The notes under the pieces: model-generated | Database searches by the model: none | What the model saw: only the letters and a program-made list of their open reading frames with translations | What the model was told of the DNA's origin: nothing | Assembly: GCF_907164915.1 (NCBI RefSeq) | Contig: NC_061864.1 | Location: 2,654,389 to 2,718,388, forward strand | Length of the DNA stretch: 64,000 bases | DNA from: Impatiens glandulifera | Taxonomy: Eukaryota > Streptophyta > Magnoliopsida > Ericales > Balsaminaceae | Reading direction: 5' to 3' | Made by a program: the position numbers and the translations under genes | Part shown: piece after piece, positions 23,851 to 35,586 of the stretch | Layout: every line of letters starts with the position of its first letter | How positions within the stretch are numbered: position 1 is the first letter of the stretch

Positions 23851-24764
23851 ATTTTTAATATATATGGAATTTTTCTGAAAAAGATATTATAATATTGTGA
23901 TAATATAATTATTATATTAGATATAATTATGTAATTTAATATAAAACATTTAATACAATATTTTATATATTCTAAATGAATAATCTTAATAGGGTATATA
24001 TAACAAATGTGACGGTTAATTTACATAATGTAAAAAAACATATTGAGACTAAAATTTGTTATAAAATATAAAACGAAAAAAGAAATTTGACAAATATCTG
24101 AATAATAATTTATTTTTTAATCAAAATAGTTGTAGATAAGTGATTATATTAAAATATAATAAATCTCTCAACGAAACAATAATTTAAGAATAGTGATTAG
24201 CAATGATTTGCTTAGTTCGGAATATTTTGGAAAATATAAGCGAATAAAAATAAAGTTGGAAGGAGCAACGAACAAACAAACCCGCGTTAACTACAAGATG
24301 AATATTGTATTCCTAATTAATTAGGATTATTATACCTTCGATATTCTCTCTTAATCCTAATAGAATCAATTCTTAAATTATTAGTAAAAATAAAAAATAA
24401 AAAATAACACTTCAAAATTATTATTAAGTATATATTAATCTTATCCCCATACAAGTGGTAAAAATCGGTTTAAAAGACCAAAAGTCACGAATTCGTTTTC
24501 ATTTAAAAGTATTTTGAGTTTAAGCGGGACTATGTGTGAGTGTCATGCTAGTTCTAAATAATAATAATAATAAAAAATAAATATAAAAAAAAAAAAGTAT
24601 ATTCATCATGATTTTGATTTCCAATAACACTATTAAATTATATATATATTTATCATTTCTTCAGTCTATCAATTCAAAACAAAAAAAAAGTTTTCTCTCA
24701 TAAACCTCTTATTTTCTTCATATACAAATATATATTATAATATGGTAAAATAACCCCAATTCGA

Positions 24765-24890
24765 TATTCCAAGTATAATAATAATAAATAAATAAAAGTA
24801 AGTTCCCAGGAAATTGTCTTCTAATTCCTGAATGTAAACAACGAAATTACGATGGAATATTTAAATGAAGGTCGTATTCAAATGTCGAAA
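24765..24890. repeat. Partner of the 15700-15830 duplication block
   Basis: Matches the left copy through ttcccagga(a)attgtctt(c), ttc.tgaatgtaaacaac, gatggaatat.taaat and a caaatgtc(g/a)aaa run, with small insertions and deletions. Confidence 0.65.
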
Positions 24891-27651
24891 CGAAACAAAC
24901 AAACAAACATAGCTAGTTGTACGAAGTGTACTGGGAAAGCAATGAGATACGTACTATGTGTTTGTCGATCGGGACTAAGAAAATAAAATAATATTACATA
25001 TATACTAGATGTTCGTCGGGACTAACAAAACAGCCGTTGCACCATGCTGAATAAATTAAGAATATTATGACTTTATATACATTTTTCTAGTTTCCTTTCA
25101 CTTATTTAGTTGTTGAGGGGTATGATTTATCTAGGGCAGGAAATTTCACTATTCAAATTTAACATGAAAAATAAAGTTGGATAATGTAATTTTAGGTTTG
25201 TGTCGGAATCATGTTAATTCTAATAAATAAACGTGTTAAAATTATGTTGACTAATAACCTAAAATATATCTATCAATGCGTTTATTAGTTGTCTCTGGTG
25301 TGATATTGTGTTTACATTTTTGGAATTTGTGATTTAGATTCATTGTTTTATTAATGTTATTTGTCTAAAATAAAAACATTATTTGGGGCTGACTACAATT
25401 TTTTTCGCAAACCAAATCATCATCACTTCAAATTTAACTTTCTATGTTTCACTTTTTTTTTCTTTCTGTAATTGTTATAATAAATTAATATATTCAAACA
25501 TATAAAATAAAAGATGTATGAACATTTACTTTATAAAATTATGAAATAAAACAGTATATTCAAAACATTTAGCATACACATTATTGAAGCGGTGTCATTC
25601 TATTCTTTTTAATAAAAATAAATTAAAAAAAGTAAAACATTAAAAAATATTTAAATAAAAAAATTAATAATATATTTAATTAATCATTTTAACTTTTAAA
25701 TTAGACTTATCCTTCATCAAAATTAGATAATATATACCTTAAAAATAATTTATGAATTTACATAAAATTTAAAGAGAAAACATACCAATTATTTATTGAA
25801 TTAACTAAAAAAACTAAATTATTAAAAAAATTATAGTTATTTTTTATTATATATTTGTACTTTTAATATTTTTTTAACTCAAATCACTTATATTTTAATA
25901 ATTAAACAAACAAATAACCTAACTAGAAATGACTTAGAACACTTCCATTAATTATTTGACCAATAAATAATAAATAATATTATAAATAAGTTAGGTAAGG
26001 ATAAAAAGTCTTTTTGTATTCATATTAAAAAAGATTAACTAAATATTTCAAAAAATGTTTTTCAACAAAACTACTCTTATGAATCATTGTCACTAAATTG
26101 CTAATTCAAATAAATTTTGATGGGAGAAAGAAATGATATTAAAAATGCGAAATTAACATATACAAGGACTTATTCGAACATAAAAAAAAATATAAAGTGC
26201 TAATTTAATTTTATTTATAAAAATAAAAAGCAAGAAATTTTGTTAGGTGGGATCAGATATATGAGAATCTAATAGTAGAGGAGTGAGAAAAGGTAATTGT
26301 CCCCTTTTTATTTTTTTTAATTTATTTGGGGGCAGAGTATACCCTAGTTAAGTATTTTTTTTAATTTAGGTGGGGCTGGAGCCCACCCTAGCCCAAGGGT
26401 AGCTCCGCCCCCTGCCGAGTTACATCGGATTGGATTCAAGTTCAGTTAAATCAATTGAGTTTAGTTCGAATTAATTACAAATAAACAAATCATATTTATG
26501 TTATAAATTTTAACACGAATTACTAAACAAGTTTTAGTTGATATTGTTCAACTCGAATAAGACATGAATTTTCCCCCACTTTCGGTTAAGTAGTCAGATC
26601 CCACCTCTACATGTATAAATTTTCTCAATTTTAAAGCATAATACATATGGAACTATTTGTGAGAGCATATCTCTATCTATACACATTTTAAACCATTAAT
26701 TAATCAACTAATAAAAAAAATATTAAATTATGTTATATATGTTTTTTTAAGTAATAACATTTTTAGATCGACTTAGACTTAACATGTCAACTAGACATAT
26801 TTGATTATAATTGAACTCTATTGGACCAAGAACTCAAAAATGCATTCCTATAATTAAAATGTTTAAAGGATTCAATTAATTAATTTTTAAAATTTTATGA
26901 TTCTAAAATTGATAATAACTCTGATATAGATAAACTTTATGATTTAAATTTATAATCTTAAAAATTTAAGATTTTATAAATTATTTTAATTTTACATCGA
27001 TAAAATAGTGATTTTTTATGTTTATAAATTTAAACAAATATTATTAATTATTCAAATTAATAATCTCTTGATAATATAATGATTTTATACTTAACTATAA
27101 TATATAACCAATAATATTTTTTTGAAGTAAAATCTTAATATTGAAATAAACTCTCAATTTACTATTGTTAAAGTAAATTTTCAATCTTGAATGATATGAT
27201 ACATGTATATCAATTTGGTGGGATTTTGCCACATAAGGATCGATTGTGAGAAAATTTGGTAATGAATTATGATAATCACTTCAGTGTGAAAGAGTGTTAT
27301 AAGTCGGACCAATCAAATGATCACTTAATTTGGCCAAAATTAAACTCCCAACTTTATAGAAAATGAGAAATATAAAAAGAGGAGCGATAAAAAGAGGGAA
27401 TTTGGTGAGATAATAACTTGGCATTACCTTCATCGGATAGAAAATGTAAAAGTGGAGGAAAGAGAGAAAAGAGAGTAATTATTTGATATTTTCAGCATAA
27501 TTTTCAAGTATTCTCTCACCAAATTTCCTCACTAAATAATTAAATAATTAGTGTTTTGGATGTTTGTTAGTTTAGAACTTCTTATATTATACATCTTTCG
27601 CATTTAATTTCCACACTGTTAATTAATTAATTGCACCTTTATCCATTATAG

Positions 27652-27875
27652 GTCCCACATCGGTTGAAGACTACTAGGACAGCTAGGGAGAATTGATTAT
27701 AAAATGCAAGTTGATATAAATTTGAACTCATACGTGGGCCATTGACACAAATGATATGAAATTAATTTATTAATATTTTATGGGTGAAGTTCCAATTCTA
27801 TTAACTTGCTGCTGTGGTCTTCTCGGCCTATGCGTTGCACTATTGCATTAGCCTGGCACACCCTTCCAAATGAAG
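27652..27875 (+). pseudogene. Truncated U2 snRNA pseudogene with intact USE and TATA
   Basis: It begins with a perfect plant USE (gtcccacatcg, 27652-27662) and a gattataaaat TATA box at 27695-27705, correctly spaced. It then runs straight from ...gaactcat into acgtgggccattgac. Compared with the gene at 30825, bases equivalent to 30827-30890 are missing: almost the entire first 66 nt of U2, including the GUAGUA that pairs with the intron branch site. The rest (Sm-site region, gcttgctgctg, gcgttgcactattgcatta, gcacaccctt) is present but has many changes. It cannot make a working U2. Confidence 0.88.
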
Positions 27876-30500
27876 TTAAATATTCTAGTTTTACCTTTTA
27901 TCTTAAAACTTTTTATTGATTACTATACTTAAAAAAAATTATTATATATATATTTTTTATTTTGAACTGTAAATGTTTTGAATGAAGTAATAAATTTTGT
28001 ATCTAAATATTTTCTTTATTATAGAATACTTTGGAATTTTGTTTTGTTGACCTCTTTAATTTATCTAACTATGATTAAAGATTCAAATTATAAATATGTC
28101 AATGTATTAATAATATGAACCAAATGGACTAGAATAGTTAAAGACCTGTCTAATATTAAATGTCATTGCTTTTATTTCCACACTTTTAATTAATTAATTA
28201 ATTGCACCTTTTTAGATTTGAGGTGAGTTTTTTTAACCAAACATGGCTCTCTTATATTTGATACTTAGTAGTGTTCTTAATTAGTTTCAATCTATTTGCT
28301 TTTCTTTTTAGTCTTTAGTGTTTTTTTTTCTCTTTTTCTTAGTTATTTTGGTGTTCATTTGATTGGTATAAATCACTTCCATACATAAAACATCATTGAA
28401 AAAGGATATTTTCACTCTATAACAATCACAAATTGTTTTATTTTAATTTACAAAGATAAACTTAATTACATATATTTTTTTTAACTAAAAGTATCTCTAT
28501 GCTAATTTGAAGTAAATTGAATTTGAAAATACAATAAAAATTTATTCTATAATATAACAACAAACCATTGTACATTACACTATATATATATTATGTTAAT
28601 ATCTAATGACACAATAGTAACTAATACAAAAATCACAACATTTCATTTATCATATTAATGTCGTTTTTAAGGTCTATTAGTAATTTCTAAAATCTTAAAA
28701 TAACAAGTGCAATACTCACATTCAAAACGTCTTAAATTGAAATTTATGTTTTAAACTATGGAATAATATCATCTTTCTTTAAAATAAATAAAAATATATA
28801 TTAAATAAAAATTAATTAAAGTCTTGAAGTTATGACAGCTGTCTCTCATCCAATGTATAATTTTATAGTTCTATTTTATTTTAATTTTCTTTAATAATAC
28901 ACCGAACTATAATTGTTAGTTTGCTCATTCGGTAAGGTTGTACTTCAATAGATATTTTTTTTCCAAAAAAGTGTCTTATAGTAATCGGTCACTACACCAA
29001 TCAAAACTCACATTTTTTTTAGATCCACTCTTATATATGCATTATTTTGATATTTTTTTATTAACTTTTAATGTACAAGTAAACCCACTAATAGTTTGGC
29101 GACAAGAGTGTTTTCTATGATGACCCGATATCGTTATTCAATTATTACATAACTACTTAAGATCAAAGGGTAGCTAAGTAATGACTAAAAGGTAATATTA
29201 GTTTATTGTATTAAAAAAATCTCATAATTGTATTAGTGAATTCTTATAAAGCCTAACAAAACAATTTTACTTTTGTTTCATATTTTCCTCAACCATGCCT
29301 ATATCACGCTGACTTCATTATGTGTTTTTTGTTGGATAATTTACCTCACTCACAAGTTATTTAGTTTGCTTGGTGAGATTTTACAATATATTATATATTT
29401 AGTTTGCATAAGCAGAATTTTACAATATATAGTATGAAAATCTGAGATTATAAATGATTAGACAACAATAATAATAGTCACATGTTTTTTTTTAACCACA
29501 GATCTATTTTTCACATTATTATTATTATGAGTCAGCTTTGTTTTGGTGCAATGTTCTTAGAACATTTGTCAAAATAGTTATTTTCCTTTTAAACAATATA
29601 TTATAGAAATTGCAATAATACGAAGGTCTCTAAACCATTTCCCAAAACCCGGCCCAATGAACCTAGTCCATGTACATAACTCATAGGCTTGTTCAACCAA
29701 ATTTATTCCAATAAACCAGATATATCCAAGCCTAAAGGGCTTTCTCAAGTGACAAAACATTGATTAAAATTATTTGAAAAGATAATTTGAAGATAAAAGA
29801 AACTTAGTGTTTGAGTAATGTTCACAATAGCTCAACAAAACTATGACATAATTAAACTGTTAAATAGTAAGTTTCTATGACATTTCTAGACAATATCTTA
29901 AACCCTGTAAAATTTACAGAATCAACAACAAATTGTAACTCTATCCATCAAGAGTTCTTGTCTGTTAAAAGAAAAATGTTTATTTTCAACTAAACCACAC
30001 AAAGATATTATTTCATTATGCCATGAACCAACCTGTATGATCAATCAGTCCAAAGTGGCATTATCTCTGATGAAGATGGCCATATCCAGGTGAACTTAAT
30101 AGGGGAAAATTATTCTTGGCCAACCTGCAAAACCTATAAAGACCAATTCCAGTGTCATAGTATCACCATCAGGCATACAAATTACAGCAACATACTTAAC
30201 ACGAACAATTCAAAGTACTCACAGTTGAATCATAACCCCACCTTTGAAGTTACAGAAAACTCTTCAATTACATACCTATGAAAAATAAACCAACTTATCA
30301 AACTTGATAGAGGGATAATTATACTCTTAAACTTCATAGATCTTTCAATCTATTCACAAATTTTAACAATCCTTTAAAATACTATCAATATGAGCATCAA
30401 TCCAGATTGGAATTAAGGAAAGATGGGATTTATAGGGTTGAACCTTTATCCATTTTCTACTACAATACAAACTGGGAATTGCATAATAAATACAGGTGCT
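27876..30500. other. Intergenic DNA between the U2 pseudogene and U2 gene
   Basis: Mostly AT-rich. From about 29560 on the base composition is more balanced, with stretches such as cccggcccaatgaacctagt, but no open frame longer than about 60 codons and no splice model I can defend. It could hold a decayed gene or a non-coding transcript. Confidence 0.45.
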
Positions 30501-30526
30501 TCACATTTGGTAACGCTGCCAGTAAA

Positions 30527-30582
30527 GTATATAAATCTGCCTTCAGTTTCCTTTTCTGGACTTCAAAGGAACCGATGTAGGA
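30527..30582 (-). promoter_or_regulatory. Possible snRNA-type promoter on the minus strand
   Basis: Read on the minus strand, tcctacatcgg (30572-30582) differs from the plant USE core at one base. A tttatata TATA-like box lies about 35 bases downstream (near 30527-30536), the spacing used by RNA polymerase II snRNA genes. No known small RNA follows. This may be chance or a relic. Confidence 0.25.
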
Positions 30583-30747
30583 GGACGTAGAAATACAAGA
30601 ATTAAAACACAAACAGAGAGCAAGTGTTCTTAGAATAACTTAGATGGCGTTTTTCGTTTACAGCTTGATTTTCATCTACATATCCAGGATACGCAGGCAG
30701 AGAAAGGAAGAAAATAGATATGCGGAGAAGAAAGTTGTCCGTTTTTT

Positions 30748-30758
30748 GTCCCACATCG
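30748..30758 (+). promoter_or_regulatory. Upstream sequence element (USE) of the U2 snRNA gene
   Basis: gtcccacatcg matches the plant snRNA USE consensus RTCCCACATCG exactly. It ends about 34 bases before the TATA box, the spacing that selects RNA polymerase II in plant snRNA genes. Confidence 0.92.
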
Positions 30759-30790
30759 GTTGAAGACTACTGGAAAAGCTGGGGAGAATG

Positions 30791-30800
30791 ATTATAAAAT
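30791..30800 (+). promoter_or_regulatory. TATA box of the U2 snRNA gene
   Basis: attataaaat, about 25-30 bases before the first base of the RNA. Confidence 0.9.
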
Positions 30801-30824
30801 GCAATCTGATGTAGAGAAGAACTC

Positions 30825-31020
30825 ATACCTTTCTCGGCCTTTTGGCTAAGATCAAGTGTAGTATCTGTTCTTATCAGTTTAATATCTGATACGTGGGCCA
30901 TCGGCCCACATGATATTAAATTAATTTTTTATGGGTGAAGGCCCATTATCAGTAGCTTGCTGCTGGGGCTCTTCGCGTGTCGCCTTTGCGTTACACTATT
31001 GCATAGGCTGGCGCACCCCT
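30825..31020 (+). ncRNA. U2: U2 spliceosomal snRNA
   Basis: About 196 bases matching plant U2 from its 5' end (atacctttctcggcc) through tggctaagatcaagtgtagt, which carries the branch-site pairing sequence GUAGUA at 30858-30863. The Sm-site region (taattttttatggg) is at about 30921-30934. The 3' stem-loops (cttgctgctggggctctt, gcgttacactattgcatagg) end at gcgcacccct. U2 forms the snRNP that recognises the intron branch point in the nucleus. USE, TATA and the 3' box are all present, so the gene looks functional. Confidence 0.95.
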
Positions 31021-31021
31021 C

Positions 31022-31034
31022 CAACCCAGTTTAA
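31022..31034 (+). terminator. snRNA 3'-end box of U2
   Basis: caacccagtttaa fits the plant snRNA 3'-end signal CA(N)3-10AGTNNAA, placed directly after the RNA. Confidence 0.85.
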
Positions 31035-34000
31035 ATTATTTTTGTCATTTGCTATGAAGTCAACTTTTTTCTCAAATTAAAACTATTTTATAATTACAAC
31101 AACTTAATCAATAACTGAACATTTTAAATTGAGTTTGAATAAAAAAATTCTTTTATTATTTATAATTTTAAGAAATTAATAGTATTATATAGTTATAACT
31201 CTTTATTTATGATGTTTTAATCTTTTAGGCTGACTAATTAATTAATTTATACAAAATTATTGCTCTATTTAACTCTCAAACCTTTACATTGACATAATAT
31301 ATGCTCAACAACTTCAATTTCAAGAGCTCAAACATAAATGCCAACAAAAATTGTTTGACATCATTTATAACAAAATTACTTCTTCCTCAAATTGTTGACT
31401 TAGAGCTAATTTGATATTGGATGTTCTTTTATGTTTTTTTTTTGGGTTTTATGCAAAAACATATTATTTAATAAAAATATGGATTATTTAAAGATTTTTT
31501 TAATATTGTAAACATTCATACTTCACTCCCAATTTTATATTTTAAAATTAATCTTCATCCTATAAACTTGTTTTTCTAAAATTATATAAGTCTCAGTGTA
31601 CAAGAATTGAATTTAAAATAATTAATCTATAATATTTATAAATATTGCTAAAGGTTACATATAGATAAGTTGAATAAAGAATTATTGAAGTTGGGTTTAT
31701 TTTGTAGGGGTGAAAAAGAAATATCGTCAAATTTAGTTGGAATCCGTTTGACAACCGATAAGGGCACGGCAGACAGGTTGTCCTGAGATTTTGAGGGCCT
31801 TATGTAAATTTAAATTTTGGACCCTAAAATAGTACAAAAATATTTTTTTTAATTTTAATTAATAAAATAAAATATAAATAATTAATATATTATAATACAA
31901 ATGAGATAAAAATTTATTTTTATAATATATATTTAATATTAAAGGAGAAAAAAGAGAAAAAAATAATATTAATAATATAATATTATTAAATATAAAAAAA
32001 TGGGGCCTATAAAAGTGGGGCCCTATGCAAGTGCATTGGTTGCCTTACCCAGGACCGGTCCAACTACCGAGTCGAGGCGATTAGAGGGACAAACCTAGAC
32101 GGCCCATGCGACTGCAAAAACTTTGAAATGGAGTCGTGTAGTTGTATTTGTAATCTAAAGAAAACCACGACTCCACAATTTCATCTCCATCTCCAAGGTT
32201 TTCACGGTTGAAGATGCTACAACCAAATTGGTTGTGGGAGAGAATTGTGACATCCTCCGGTCGGTATAAAACAATTCCTAGTGCAATAAGGAACATGAAC
32301 AAACAACCATAACTTCCAACAATCCTCCTATTGAAAGTTTAATCATTTCGATTTCGGAGCTTGTATGGTTATTTTTATTTTCGAGTGTGAGATTTTTTAG
32401 TGATTGCTAACTGATTATATTGTGTTTTATAGCTACAAGGAAGTCATTCTTATACACTATAAGTGCCACATTGGCTTGTAATTCGATTTACATTTTTGAA
32501 TTTTGAAGATTATATTTTTCATCCAATTGTTTTTGTGATTTGATTTGTTTTTTATTTCGACTCGTCAGTGTTTGAATTTATTTGCTGCATTAGTTTGTGA
32601 AGTGAGAATACCTAAATTCGATTTTGAAATCGAAATTGCGGTTAACCGTTCTATAGACTCCACTAGAGAATGGCGAACCCAAGGAAGTTGATAACAAGTT
32701 TGATTTGGATTCTTGGAATCAATCCCAAATTCATCTCCGTTGATGCAAGTCTGTATGTGTTTAAAATAAGTCAGAAAATGTTTTTCAATAAAAGTAAATT
32801 AAAACAAAATTTTCTTCGATATTTTAATTAAATCAAACTGTGACTTTGGTAAAAAGACTTTCAAGTCAATCACCTAATTTTTTTTCAAAAAATTAAATAT
32901 TTTTTTGTGTGTTTAACCATAACAAAATCAATGTAAGAAATAACCAATGCGTTATGTCTCACTTAAAAAGTCTTGCTTTAAATATTTTGATAATTTTTAG
33001 TAATATTTTACTCTCTTTTTTTATGTATTATTTTTGTCAAATCTGGTGTAAGGTGACTAACTTAAAGTTGACCATACTTATTTATAATGTAATTATAGTT
33101 AGTGAAAATGTTACAATTATACATTAATAAAATTATTTAATTTATTAATAAAAATACTTACATTTATTTATTTAATAATTTAACAAAAATACTTATATTC
33201 ATTTCTTCATCAAATAAAAATTGGAACTTATAATCCAAAATTTTATAAATAACCCAATGATTTGTTTGGAGATTGGAGTTATTTTTAATAACACATAATA
33301 AAAAATTAATAAATTAACAAATAAAAAATAATTTAATATTTTAATGAATTAATTATGTAAGTAATTTGATTAATTGTAGAGTTAAAACAAATATAATGAA
33401 CTATTTTGTTTTTATATAAATAATATCAAATAACAAAGCCCAATATCCAACATCTAAAGCCTTAACCTGCAAATAATATATTATCATGAATATTGAGGAA
33501 TAATTTCCAAATAACCTTGATGTATAACCAGCCAAAGACATATAAATATTGGTCAAAATCTTGTATGAGATAAATTTGAATTTTGATTGGTTAATTTTTT
33601 TTATTTCTGATATTGTATTTTTTTTTTATAAAGAATCTTTGAAATTGTCTTGAAACATTAGAAAAAATAAGGATAGAAATTTTATTTATTAATAAATTAT
33701 AGTTTTTTGTTAAAAAATTAAAGAAATTTGACTCAAAAAATTAAATAATAGTGAGAATCAAATCTTAAATCAAACAAGTCATAAATAAAGAGAGGGTGGA
33801 CGCGTAGTTTCCACATTTTCCGGGTTAAGCTAGGCTGGAGCTGGACCCCACTCCCACTCATGCTTCTCTCAATCGCGCTTTCCACGCGCTAGACACGTGA
33901 CAAATACAACTGCTCCTTATAATACATTATTTTGTTTTAAATATTAAAAATCATACATATATATATTCAAAGATGTTTAGTTGTGAAATTTAAGGTTCGT

Positions 34001-34966
34001 TTGATGTTGTTGTGTTTATAATATTTTTATTTACTAAAATTATATTTCATTTTGTAATCCCCTTTTCCTTAGAGCAACCTTAGAGAGCTTTTTAATGTTT
34101 TATTTATTTACTTTTTAAATTATTGTTTAATGAAGAAATATGTTGTTATTTTTAACTGGTTAAATAATTTATATTATTATTTTTAATTTAACAATTCAAA
34201 ATTTAGATTTTATTTTAATTAATAAATTAAATAATTTAGTTATTAACAATAAACAAAAACATAATAATAAAAAAACAAAAAACTCAACATCCTTTGATGA
34301 CCACCCGTTTTTACGGACCAGACTTTATAGAATATACCTTTTTTTATCCTCATTTAAAGACAACAATAGTTGATCAATGTATGACCAATAAGTATTTTAA
34401 TTATTTGGACAACAAATATTATTGTTTAAATCAATTGCTTTTACAATAAAATACCAACAAATTCAAATGTTCATTTATTCAATTAATATGAAGTAGTCAA
34501 TTGTGTCTTCTTTTATATATCTATCCACTTAATATAATAAATACAGTCAAAATGATCAATAAATTAGTCAATTGTTTCTTAATATGATAGGTTTGAAAGT
34601 TTTATTTTGTATAATCTTTTTTTTAGAAAAAATGTTATACATTTTTATTATTATTATTTTGTTTATTTAACCATCTTAATTCATATTTTCTGTAAAATAC
34701 AAAATTATTAATAGGAATTTAAAACAATTTTTAGTCTCATAAACCTATTAGAATGGTTAACAATTGATATATTAATGTAAAAAAGGTTTCACACAACACA
34801 AAATAAATATCTTATTTAGAGACAATTTATACATAGAAACATAACCTATTAGGAAACAAAGTAATTAGGATATTAATAATATGTGAGAAAAAAATAAAAA
34901 AATGTGTTTAAATAGAATTAATTATTTATAACTCCTCTCTTCTTTATTTAAAAGAGATTATATATT
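31035..34966. other. Intergenic DNA between U2 and the PHOX-type gene
   Basis: About 3.9 kb. A transposon-like remnant lies at about 31690-32065, with gattttgagggccttatgta and, further on, tggggccctatgcaagtgca, phrases common in plant repeats. A minus-strand open frame at 32081-32302 (73 codons) has no recognisable relative. The rest is AT-rich apart from the GC island at 33793. Confidence 0.5.
33793..33902. promoter_or_regulatory. GC-rich island with a G-box
   Basis: A sharply bounded 110-base stretch in AT-rich DNA with ggacgcgtagtttccacatt, ctttccacgcgctaga and a perfect G-box CACGTG at 33894-33899. It lies about 1.3 kb before the PHOX-type gene. It could be a distal regulatory segment, or the promoter of a lost or unseen transcript. 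Confidence 0.3.
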
Positions 34967-35066
34967 GGTATTCAAACATATATTAATAAGAAATTATTAC
35001 TTTATTAGTTAAGAAAGGTATTCAAACATATATTAATAAGAAATTACTACTTTATTAGTTAAGAAA
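34967..35066 (+). repeat. 50-bp direct tandem duplication
   Basis: Two adjacent copies (34967-35016 and 35017-35066) of a 50-base AT-rich unit that begins ggtattcaaacatatattaa, differing at one or two bases. They lie about 120 bases before the probable TATA box of the PHOX-type gene. Confidence 0.95.
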
Positions 35067-35183
35067 GTGGAGTGAGTTAATTTTCCATGTTTTATTACAC
35101 GCGCCAAGAAATGATTGAGAAGGTAAGCAAAATTGACCTGGAAAAGTTGTCTGATTTTGGAAACCCTAGAAGAAGAAAGAGAG

Positions 35184-35192
35184 AATATATAC
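35184..35192 (+). promoter_or_regulatory. Probable TATA box of the PHOX-type gene
   Basis: gaatatatac precedes a leader that appears to be spliced: a donor cag|gtacag at 35408/35409 and an acceptor acacag at 35575 place an intron in the 5' UTR, eleven bases before the start codon. Confidence 0.45.
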
Positions 35193-35586
35193 AGACAGAC
35201 TATAGACTCTCTGTAGAACTGATAATTGTCGACATTTTCTCTGCAATCGAGGCGCCATTACTGACGACGACTCGACTTTCAGGTTAGTTAGAGACGACAA
35301 GTGCTCAGCTTTTATCATTCTCCCGTCGTCGCGGATCTTTTCATTTTTCGATAGCGACATAATTCTTTTGCCATATTCCTTCCTCATTTTCGACGACTCT
35401 TTTCTCAGGTACAGAGGTTCGTAGACAGACAGACAAACATTTCTCTGGTTTAGGACTCGGACCGGTATGAATTGTTTGGTTCAATGAAATGAATCTCCTT
35501 AATAATTAATCATTGGGTATGAAAGCAAATCCAGTTCAAGTTGTTGTTTTTCTTTCTGGGTTTTGATTAACACAGGTAGAGGAATA

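Larger units (their letters stand above)
22621..27650. other. Gene-poor intergenic DNA
   Basis: Five kilobases with no supportable gene. It holds intergenic block E copy 3 (23590-23850), a partner of the 15700 duplication block (24765-24890), short (CAAA)n and (AAT)n runs, and at about 26325-26425 a GC-richer phrase (ggtggggctggagcccaccc and ctccgccccctgcc) that looks like a transposon end or remnant. A faint tRNA-like or SINE-like phrase (acaagtggtaaaaatcgg ... cacgaattcg) lies at about 24435-24500. Confidence 0.55.

Noticed and set aside
27652..27875. Second functional U2 gene
   Set aside because: The first ~64 bases of the RNA, including the branch-site pairing sequence, are missing and many other bases have changed.
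32081..32302. 73-codon minus-strand frame as a gene
   Set aside because: No recognisable domain, no promoter or splice context, and it lies beside a transposon-like remnant.
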